Part shown: piece by piece, positions 54,919 through 64,000 of the stretch
Position numbering within the stretch: position 1 is the first letter of the stretch
Layout: each line of letters starts with the position of its first letter
The notes under the pieces: model-generated
Told to the model about the DNA's origin: nothing
Seen by the model: only the letters and a program-made list of their open reading frames with translations
Databases searched by the model: none
Source of the DNA: Leptodactylus fallax
Taxonomy: Eukaryota > Chordata > Amphibia > Anura > Leptodactylidae
Direction: 5' to 3'
Length of the DNA stretch: 64,000 bases
Assembly (NCBI GenBank): GCA_947044405.1
Contig: CAMRHE010000166.1
Location: 3,349,501-3,413,500 of the forward strand
Position numbers and translations under genes: made by a program

Positions 54919-57900
54919 ACAAAGTAAAATAAAATCTGTTGCTCAGAAGTAATATTTTTTTACGTAGTGTGAGTCGAAGCTAAGTTCATATTTTTAATAT
55001 TTTTAGTCCCCCCTCCCCAAAAAACAAAATGTCATGACCTACGTGTTAAATGTAAATATACTTCAAAGGCAAATACAAGAGGTTCCATCATAACAGCATT
55101 TTGTAGAATATTAATTGTATTTTCTTGAAAATTCCTGTCTACGGTTTTATCTTTTATGAGAATTACATCACAGGCCTTATGTTTGTGTTTTGCAGTCATT
55201 ATTTTTATATTTTAGAAAATATGCATTTGTATGGTTTGTAGACAGGCACAATGTATATTAGATATGTTTTTGTACTTGCATGCAATTTTAATTTTATTTG
55301 ATAAATGGTAGAAATCTTTCCTATTGTGTACCAGAATTGTTTTACCGGAGATGTTCATTAATATTTCCAAAATAATGCATTAGAATAAAATTTTGTGTAT
55401 AATGTGGTCAAATTTCAAATACAAAATAATCAATTTAGTTGATTAAAATACCACTGGTATTAGCAGATAAATTCTTCCTTTTTTATTTAGTACAAATAAC
55501 ATTGACAGATCTGTAAATCTTCCTAGTTTTCTGCTTTGTTACTTACCCTAAAAAAAAAAAAAAAAGTTAATGGACTAAAATATGTATAGATGATGTTTGG
55601 CTTAAAGCGGAATAACCACATTAGTATTTATACAGTATTTTCAGATTTTTCAGGATTCAGCGTTCAGGATACAGTTGTTTTGGGGTGTAGAAATACTCTA
55701 AATTAATAAGTGTCATGCTAATAATGCATGGGAAGATTTAGGTTGGCTCCCACGCAGGGCTTCAATAGCTGTAGAGCTCAAAAAGGGAAACTGCAAAGTT
55801 CCCATATGCATGCAGCATCCTTTTTAAAAAGTCTGTCATGTTGATCAAGAAAAATGACACTAATACATTGTTCATAGTTGCATAAAAAAATAATATAATT
55901 TCAATTATTTCATACTGAAATAGCAGCGGGGTCATGAGAAGCTCAAAAGATCAAGCCCATGACTGTGTGTAAAAATCCTATCTCTCCAGATTATTGTTGC
56001 AGCTGAAATGTTTTAGCGCTTGTGAGAGAATTAATGTAAAAAAAACCTTTCATTTTAAATACATAGATCTTCAGGTTGTTTCTGACATGTCCACCAGTTT
56101 ATGTTTCATGTTGTACTTTGCCGGTTTTACTTGATTTTATTGGTTAAACCTTTTTTTCATGGTTTACGTTCTCTTTAATGTATAGCTTGACTCAATCCTG
56201 AAAGCGGAGATACACTCAACTACACTCTGCTATTTGAAGTTGGATTTTTTCTTATAATAGCGTATCCAGTTGTGCCAAATTCGGCATACCTTTGTATATA
56301 GATTACAACACTTTATAGTATTTGGGAACGCTGTCAATCTAACGGTGCATTTTACATGCACATACACTCACCTTAGTCTTTTTTTTTTGTTTTGTATGGT
56401 GTGTTAATACCGATAAAAGGCAATACTGAATATCGAAAAACTCAATTTTTTATTGATTATTCTTGTCAGTTATATTGTTCTTTATTGTGTCATGTTTTCA
56501 CTTATATGTTCAATTCTTCTGTATTACAGGTAATAATTAGTGCTTGTTTATGCATTAGTATTCTTAGTTATAGAGCTATGTATAAGTAGTGATAGACTAG
56601 TTGTTTATTTATGGGTTTATTTGTAACACATACCACTAGGGTTAAGCTTGGATTACTGGTTTCATTTTTTATATTGCTGTAAGATATTGTTTAAGCAGAA
56701 AAAAAATCAGACCACCAAAAATGCTTTGAATGTTTAGTATGTATTTTTTTAAATATGTAATATATGTACCCTCTAGGATCAGAGGGGAGAAAATGATCTG
56801 GATTTCTCTGTACGGAAAGAGGAAGACATATAATGTCTATAACTGTTATAGTTCTTTTAGTTTGCGTACATGAAAAATACTATTGTTTAATTCATGGCTT
56901 TGCTTATTAAACTAATATATCCCTCATCATATGAACTCTTTAACTAAAGATATTTAGGACAACTATGTAATGTATGACTGCCATCGACTCTTTAAGATAG
57001 GGAGTTGTTTATAGTAATTGTTTCCTTCTGACTTAGCTTGACTCTAAATGTCTTGGGATTCTGATTTATGATTTGCACAGACAAGTACGCTTATACTTTC
57101 CTAATTTTACTTATATAAAAATATATAGTTGCCTTTTTTTTTCAAATAGTGTTTCTTATTTATTTCATGAGCAGCATAGGGTTTGATGACCTAATATTTG
57201 TTTGGCATAAAGGATCTATCAATAGTCTTCTCTAAAAAAAAAAAAAAAAAAAAAAAGCAATGCAGGCATAGGGAACAAGAAAAAGCTTACTTGTAGCATA
57301 TCTAATCTTGGCTGTCTACTGGTTAGAAATAAGCAAGTGTAAAACTAATGTTTTAAAGACATTCATGACTCCCATTCTTGTTTCTTAGCTCAGGCCCTCA
57401 CACACACTTTATAGTGAGAGAGTGAAACTAGATGTAATCAGAGCTAGTCTATTTTTATTGCATATAAAACATTAGATTTCACTCAATATGAGTCCATCTA
57501 CAGTAAGCAGCCCAAATAGATTCATGATTTTATTGGCCTGGTAGTGAATCTTTTAGATATAAGCTGTTGTGTACAGTAAAAAAATACCAGTTCATTTTTG
57601 TATAGCTTTGACTGTAAACTTTTTTCTTTTGATCGTTGGAAGTGGCAGCTGTAAGAGTAGTTATTTCTTTTTCTTTTATTAGAAACATTTATTTTAATTT
57701 TGAATAAAGCGGGAATTTGATCAAAGTGTTTGAAGTGTGGGCATGACTCCAATACGAAAGTATTTAGAAAGGTAAAAAATGTGGCATTCAGCCATTTTTC
57801 TTTAACTGCTCCACACCCAGGAACTCAAAACTTAAGTCAAATCCATATGCATCTAGTATCAAGCCGTCTGTGCACATCAAAGCACTGCCTTGTACTTAAT

Positions 57901-59939
57901 AGTTTCCCAGTTTTGCTAAATTGCTTTTATTTCAGAAACCCAAAGACATGCAATTGCATTTTTTCCTTGAAAAGCCGGGACAGGGCAGCATCTGTTTGTT
58001 TGTTTGTTTGTATTTCTCTCATCATTAATTCATGGACTATTTGCTCCGAAATTTCTAAGATCTCTCAATTCTGTCTTTAATTTGGGTCTTAAATACATTG
58101 TAACAATACAAGCCGCATCCCTACCTGCACCACTTAGCTTACTCACTGAGTTAATTCTCTCCAATTGCTTTTTTTGTGTGCATTATTGCAGTACTTTTCC
58201 TATATGGAACTAATTTACTTTAGCCATATATTATAATAGCACAAATGGTCTAAACATGAGAATTATGCAACTAAATTTACATTTTCAAGACTATATTTGA
58301 GCAGAAATCCCCACAAATTTTCTTAAGAGGAGATTAATTATTTTGAAAAGATCACTTTTTTTCTGGAGACTATAGAGAGTGCTTTATAAGTGAAATATAT
58401 AATTTGGTGTTTTTATTGCTGTAAAGTGTTTCTGAGGTTGAGTAGAATAACCTACATGTTATATGTAAGTAAATTAGAATGAGATAGTTATCATTACAAT
58501 GACCTGGAGCTGGCCGTAACACAGTTTACTGTAGAATTTGGTATATAGTTACTGCACTTTTAGAAGGCACTAAAACAATAGCACATAGTAATAATTCCAG
58601 GTAAACTTACAAGAGTAATCAAGTGGAAAAGATTTAGACAATTGGCCCTGTGCTTGATGTTTAATCCACCCTGTCCTCCCCATTATCACCTGCCAATTAG
58701 GTCTGTCACAGAAGGCCTAGCCAAATTAAAATGGAAGCCCTTTGTTATTTGAGCCAGTGGCATTAAACTTGATGCTGTCTGTGTATAGTGGCTTGGATCT
58801 GTGAACATTATTTTGATTTACCCCTCTCCAGCTAGAAGTATTGTATGCCAGGTAAAGCACAATATAGCAGTCAGATCATGATTTAGCATTATGATTTGTT
58901 AGCCAGCAGATAAATGGGCTTGATAGCTCAACTTCTGTTTGAGAGAATTCAACTGCTTCAGCTCCTGTAACGTTCTTGTAATGGCTGGATTTATTTAACT
59001 CCTTCCTGAGAACACACTTACTATTACTGTATGTTCTAATTTGTAGTTTTTTTAATGCAGTAGGATGTAATGGTATGTCCCATAGATATATCAGTGCCAT
59101 TAGGAGTGCTTGTTGGTTGTAATATAGAGCCAGTATCTTACTGCAACTGCATCTGTGGCATCTAAGGAGTTTACAGAGGGAACTCTCTGTAAGCCCATCA
59201 GCATCCTGCTACAGGGTGCCAGTGGGTTTCCAATTCAGACAAAGAGCCAAACAAAGGTCCTTAACTCTGCTACGGGCATTTGCCTGTCAGGCCGTACTAG
59301 AGACATAACTTAATTGCTTCGCTCTCAGTTTTACACTTAAAGACAATAATACTTTGGAATACTAGTGTATATATTCCAATGCATTATGAAAGGGATCAAA
59401 GAATTGCAGATTTTAGTCCCCTAATTGGAAAATTAAAAGTTAAATTAAGTTCACTAAAATTTTATAAAATACAAAAAAATGGCCCATTTAAATTGGTACC
59501 ACCTCAATCGCAGCAACCTGTAGAAAAAGATAAAACATTGCTTTAAAAGAATGTATCACCATTTTTTTTTATGTGATGATAGTGATAGGGAATGATGGCT
59601 ATATCATAGTGAATGAAAGATGTACCACTTTTTTTAAATTTGTTTTTCTTTTTTGATTGTTGTTTTTAAAATTCTATTACATGATTATTGGGGCTGCCAT
59701 CTTGCTTGAACTTCTCCTCTGCTCTATTAATTTATAATTTGCTTTACAGCTGTCTTGTGGCCATAGGCAGACTGGAGTCAACTCATTGAAAATTTAAAAA
59801 AAAAAATCTAAATTTCTCGAAAAATATGTTCAGCATAAAACCTGGTTGAAAAATTTTAATAATAAATAATAATAAATAATTTTCTGTTGCCCCTTTCACT
59901 TTAATCTTGCAAAAAAAAGAGAAAGAACACACAAAAACA
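54101..59939. other. Repeat-poor, AT-rich intronic block
   Basis: Almost 6 kb with no recognised mobile element or gene. Simple sequence only: (TA)n at about 54889-54916, A runs near 55551 and 57234-57257, and (GTTT)n at about 57992-58011. A 116-codon frame at 57730-58080 has no motif. No structural RNA was recognised. Confidence 0.4.
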
Positions 59940-60420
59940 ATTGTTAAATTGCCGGAATTTCCATTTCTTTTATAAAAAAAGCCAAACAATAAATTATTTG
60001 TATCCCTAAACAATACCCAATATAAATATCCTCTAAAAGAAGCAATTGTATGGCTGTGTCAGCAGATAATAAAATAGTTATGGCTCTGAGAATGTGGTGA
60101 CATAAAAATGTTTTGTTTTCTTTATTTCTGGTAAGACATGTTTTCATTTAACAAAAGTAATAAAGCATAAAACAACTATATCAATTTAGTATAGTCATAT
60201 TAACACTGATCCATATGTTTATAATTATACCAAAAGATCAGTGGTATAAAAAAAGTGCAGAAACCAAAATGGCAGAATTATATTTTTTTTCATTTCCCCC
60301 ATCCTCAGTAAAAGCTATTTAATAAATGATATGGTGCAAGTAAAAACTACATTTTGCCCCAGAAAAAAAAATTAAAAAGGCATGGTCCTAAAAGGCTCTA
60401 AATAGTCTAGTTCTTGATGG
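59940..60420 (+). repeat. Dispersed repeat 'family B', decayed copy
   Basis: AATAGTTATGGCTCTGAGAATGTGGTGACATAAAA, ATTATACCAAAAGATCAGTGG, AAATGATATGGTGCAAGTAAAAACTAC and TTGCCCCAGAAAAAA follow the order of this frog repeat. Confidence 0.55.
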
Positions 60421-61138
60421 GTTAAGGAACAAAAGGGGTCAATTTGTAATTGCTTTTGCACCAGAATTCTGGCATGTTTTTCCCTATTTTGCTCCTTTTT
60501 TATTGTGTGCTCCTAATTTATTAATTGCATTCTCCATTTTTTGAATGTCTTGCACCCAAAAAGTGACTTGTAACGTGGGTGGGGTTTACATGATGCCTAT
60601 GTGTACACCTGATTTACTGTACGACAACATTGTGCACAACATTTTTGCCCAAGCACATTCCACTTCTAACTTGGCTTTAAAAATGCACCAAAAACTCTTC
60701 ATGAATTCTGGTGCCTTTCCCTTAGAGAATTACAACACATTTATGAGCCACTGTGAACCATTTTGGTAAATTTTCACAAAAAAAATAAGCCAAGTTAGAA
60801 AATGGCATAAAAAGTTGTAAAATATGCAATATTCACATGTGACCCCCCTCACAAAATAAAAAAAATAAACTAGTTGTTTTTATTATTGTGTGAATAATTC
60901 AAATCATCTAGTTCTATATTTCATATAATTGTTGAACCTAGACCTCACTTCATATTAAAACTAACCATGAGACTGAAGTAGTGACCACAAAGTTTATACT
61001 AGATTGCTGTATTATAATCAAAGGAAATACCACAAGAGATGAGGAGGGAAAAGATGTCTAAAAGGGTTACCAAGGTACAGTATTTGTAAAACTCTTGAAT
61101 TTTATCAAACCAGAGTGAGAGACACTGAGGCACTTGTG
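60421..61138. repeat. Probable old dispersed repeat, then unassigned sequence
   Basis: 60430-60780 contains GCACCAGAATTCTGGCATG and its loose inverse CATGAATTCTGGTGCC, with GTGGGTGGGGTTTACATGATGCC between, a pattern I associate with a long frog repeat. From 60780 to the LINE end nothing is recognised. Confidence 0.4.
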
Positions 61139-64000
61139 TTTTTTTTTATAAACTGTAATTTTTATTGAAACATTTTTTGAAAAAGATACAATTCAAATGC
61201 AAAGCAAATAATCCGTTAAATCCAAAAAAGAAAAACAACAACACAAAGACTTAATTTAGGGAATACAAAAGACACAACAAAGGGAAGGAACAATAAGGAG
61301 AAAGACAGTTGGGGGTCAGATTTCAGAGACCCTGTGTGGCACAGTAGGAATCCCAATGGGACCAAATTGCTTCAAATGCCTCTACCGTGTGGTTGAGGGA
61401 GGCAGTCAAGTACTCCAGACTGCAGACGTCCTTCATACGGACTATCAATTCTGAAATTGCTGGGGGAAGAGCTTCCCTCCAATGGCGGGCTATAAGTGTT
61501 TTGGCCACGGTACACAAGTAAAAAAATAACTTAGATGTATTTTTACCGAGATCTTTTGGAGGGAGATTCAGCAGATAAACCATGGGATCCAGGGGTATAC
61601 CCTGGATAAAAAGAATGTTAGTCAACTTCCCAACCTCAAACCAGAAAGGGCGGACTAGGGGGCATTCCCAAAAAACATGAAACAATGTTCCAAGTGTCGC
61701 TTGGCATCGCCAACAACTAGAAGAAATAGTAGGGTTGAGAGTATGCAGTAGAGCCGGAGTATGATACCAGTGCATGAGTATTTTGTATTGTGTTTCCCTA
61801 AACGTTATACAGGAAGAGGATTTAGCTGCTCGGGACCAGATAACCTGCCACTGGTTGTATGAAATGTGCATGCCCAAGGCTTCAGACCACCGGGTCATAT
61901 ATTTGTGGACCACCGGGCCCGCCCCCCTTGAGGGATCAAAAACCTATATATATTTGATATCAGGCCTCTAGTGGAGGTGCCTGCTCGACATAATCGTTCA
62001 AATACTGTGGGGAGGGAGACCCGGGTGGACCCAAACTGGGAAACAACAAAATGAACTATCTGCTGGTAGTGGAACCACTCTGAGGTAGGCAAGTGCTGTA
62101 TGGAAGTGAGGTAATCGAAGGACCTGAGCTCCAAAGTCGACGGGTCCACCAAGTCAGCTATATGGAACAAGCCCAACCCACTCCAGGGCCTGACCATAGC
62201 GGCAGTGAGTCCGCTCGGAAGAAGTGGATTATATAAAAAGGAAATCATAGATGAGTGCGGGGAGGCCAATCGAAAGAGTCTACAACATGTGTTCCAGATA
62301 GTCCGGGTGAAGCCGATAGGGCCCAGCAGCGGGGTAGAGGATAGGGGGGGGGGGAAGAGGACCACAGATATGCATTGGGATGTACAGGAGCCAGCCAAAG
62401 CTTCTCTATCTCCACCCATTTCGTGTGCGCCTGGGGTGCCCCCAAAACGGTATACTCCGCAGATGAGCAGCCCTGTAATAGTGCAACATGTGTGGAACCC
62501 CCATTCCCCCCTCCGTCTTACCCGCCAGCATCACTGATCGGGGAATGCGATGGCGCTTGCCATTCCATATAAATTGAAATATTGCTTTTTGTAGGGATTT
62601 CAATTCGGACCTAGGGACTGCAACTGGGAGGGTTTCAAAGAAATAAAGAAGCTTCGGGAGGAGGGTCATCTTAACCGCAGTTATATGGCCTATGAGAGAA
62701 ATATGAAGTGGGCGCCACTTATCTAGGAGAGAGCGGAGCTCATGAAACAGGTGAGGATAATTGGCTGAATAAAGCGTATGATACGAAGAAGATAATTGGA
62801 CACCCAAATAGCGCAGTGAGCGGTCCCTCCACTGGAAAGCAAAATTAGATTTAAGCAACTGCAAAACCTCACTTGGGACATTTAGAGGCAGGGCTTCCGT
62901 TTTACTAGGGTTAACCTTATAGCCTGATAGGTCTCCATAATCCTTTAAAACACGGAGAAGATTTGGAAGGGAGGTATGGGGTTTAGTGAGGGTCAACAGG
63001 ACATCATCTGCAAATAAACTAATCTTAAATTCCCTATCTCTCACAAATACCCCAGTGACATCCGGGGCAGATCTAATTTGGGCCGCCAGGGGTTCAATAC
63101 ACAATGCAAATATTAGAGGTGACAAAGGGCATCCCTGACGGGTTCCATTACGGATGGACAAGGGTTGGGAGGAAGCATTAGGGAGCTTAACAACTGCTGA
63201 GGGGTGAGAATAGAGAGCCCTTATGGCCGTGAGGAAGGCCCCCCGAGAACCCGTAGCTCTCAAGGGTGGCTATCATAAATGACCAATCAAGGCGATCGAA
63301 GGCCTTCTCAGCGTCCAGGCTCAAAAGCAAAGTGGGGGTGGAAGAACGGTTGGCCACGTCAATCAAGTCCACTGCCCTTCTAGTGTTGTCTCCTCCTTGA
63401 CGACAAGGGACAAATCCCACCTGGTCTTTATGGATGAGAGTCGGAAGCCAAAGGCCAAGCCTGTTTGCCAAGATTTTTGTAAATAGTTTGAGATCTGTAT
63501 TCAGGAGGGCGATGGGACGATAATTAGAACATTCCTGATGGTCCTTATGTGGCTTTGGGACTAGGGAAATATGGGAGTGTAGCATTGTATGCGGGATCGG
63601 GGCTCCGTCCAAAAAAGAATTGAAGAGTTTACACATATGAGGAAGGAGATCAGAATGGAAAGTTTTATAATAGGCATAGGTGAACCCATCCGGGCCCGGA
63701 GCTTTACCATTAGGGAGACCCTCCAAGACGGCAGTCAACTCCTCGCCCAATATTGGAGCATTAAGCGAAGAGAGAGCTGAAGCTGGGAGGACCGGGAGTC
63801 GACAGGAGGTCAGGTAGGAATGCAAATTTGTCTCTGTAATGGAGGGGCCTCTCCTAGCAGGCGAGGGAAGGTTATATAATGTAGTGTAGTAATCCCTAAA
63901 TAGGGTCGCTATGGTATCGGGGTGGTGTTGTAGGGTGCCCTGGGAATCTCGGACAGCATGAGGTGTAGAAGAAACCCGGCGGTCTTTCAGGGCTCTGGCC
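61139..64000 (-). mobile_element. L1/Tx1-type LINE, antisense to AR, runs off the window
   Basis: The 3' end is at 61139 with a short A tail (T run 61139-61147 on the + strand), preceded on the element strand by CAATAAA and a roughly 170-base 3' UTR. ORF2 fills the rest to 64000; the endonuclease part, ORF1 and the 5' end lie outside. The antisense orientation in the intron is the commoner tolerated one, since its poly-A signal then does not read in the gene's direction. Confidence 0.93.
61323..64000 (-). pseudogene. LINE ORF2: reverse transcriptase and C-terminal domain, four frame breaks
   Basis: The 5' part is beyond the window and the stop is TGA at 61323-61325. From the 5' side: NGKAPGPDGF, then PKPHKDHQECSNYRPIALLN (RT fingers), LLLSLDAEKAFDRLDW with the first catalytic Asp near 63313, NGTRQGCPLSPLIFALCIEPLA, FADD at 63003-63014 (catalytic pair), then the thumb and a C-terminal part with a CWRC...H...C cluster. 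Frame changes fall at C6 63239-63244, C5 62439-62443, G11 62344-62354 and near C6 61922-61927. No in-frame nonsense codon was seen between breaks over about 890 codons. Either the copy is young, or the breaks are assembly indels and the ORF is intact. ORF2 proteins nick DNA and reverse-transcribe the element RNA. Confidence 0.92.

Larger units (their letters stand above)
26413..64000 (+). other. AR intron 1 (5' part, at least 37.6 kb)
   Basis: It starts with the GTGGGT donor directly after the exon. No sequence encoding the first zinc finger (a CysXXCys pair followed by a GSCKVFF-like P-box) was recognised downstream, so the intron continues past the window. Human AR intron 1 is also very long. 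All features below 64 kb on either strand lie within it. Confidence 0.75.

Noticed and set aside
57234..57257. Long A run as evidence of a processed pseudogene or SINE tail
   Set aside because: No gene-like or SINE-like sequence lies upstream on either strand, so it is treated as simple sequence.
26413..64000. Search for AR exon 2 (first zinc finger)
   Set aside because: No Cys-rich segment with a GSCKVFF-like P-box was recognised on the + strand. Reading by eye could miss a 150-base exon; a translated search would settle it.
1..64000. CRISPR arrays, operons, bacterial promoters or ribosome binding sites
   Set aside because: The DNA is vertebrate. Direct repeats present are microsatellites, transposon ends or MITEs, not spacer-interrupted arrays.
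1..64000. tRNA, rRNA, snRNA or miRNA genes
   Set aside because: The only tRNA-like signal is the SINE head at about 24051-24097. The perfect hairpins belong to MITEs and there is no independent evidence for microRNA genes.

Overview
The window is vertebrate genomic DNA, most likely from an anuran amphibian and probably one with a repeat-rich genome. The evidence is a recognisable androgen receptor (AR) first coding exon without poly-glutamine or poly-glycine tracts, many Tc1/mariner-type transposons, a Tx1/L1-type LINE, and several hairpin or TTAA-flanked MITE families that I recognise from memory as frog repeats. The species cannot be fixed from the sequence.

Region 1-24.2 kb (upstream of AR) is intergenic and dominated by mobile DNA. 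It holds four Tc1-like elements (84-2308 with a solo LTR nested inside, 9325-10873, a truncated copy at 13350-13863 and a nearly complete copy at 15896-17482). It also holds a cluster of hairpin MITEs ('family A', TIR core AGGCCCCA/TGGGGCCT), TTAA-flanked MITEs, a tRNA-derived SINE, a possible LTR remnant and an unrecognised retroelement-like remnant at 2.3-3.9 kb. No host gene was recognised there.

Region 24.5-26.4 kb is the AR 5' end. A GC- and CpG-rich, apparently TATA-less island leads into AR coding exon 1 on the + strand (25195-26412), which ends at a GT splice donor. The exon encodes the N-terminal transactivation domain with FxxLF and WxxLF motifs, a KAVSVSLGL core and SUMO-type sites. 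One extra G in a G run just after the start codon puts the ATG out of frame with the rest of the exon. This looks like an assembly or sequencing indel, because removing one G restores the family start and places FxxLF at residues 23-27 as in human AR.

Region 26.4-64 kb is read as AR intron 1 (at least 37.6 kb); no DNA-binding-domain exon was recognised. It carries simple repeats, further family A copies, four copies of a second dispersed repeat ('family B'), MITEs, a degraded Tc1 element at 37.4-38.9 kb, and a nearly complete Tc1 element at 48811-50459 whose 340-codon transposase has a single stop codon. The window ends inside an antisense L1-type LINE (61139 to beyond 64000). Its ORF2 is open apart from four frame breaks, each at a C/G homopolymer.

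The main points for follow-up are the five frame breaks at G/C homopolymers in two unrelated coding sequences, the two Tc1 transposases each stopped by one codon, the Tc1 element whose inverted repeats contain the 3' end of its own coding region, and the head-to-tail cluster of family A hairpins. Repeat-family boundaries and family resemblances rest on reading by eye and memory, without alignment software.
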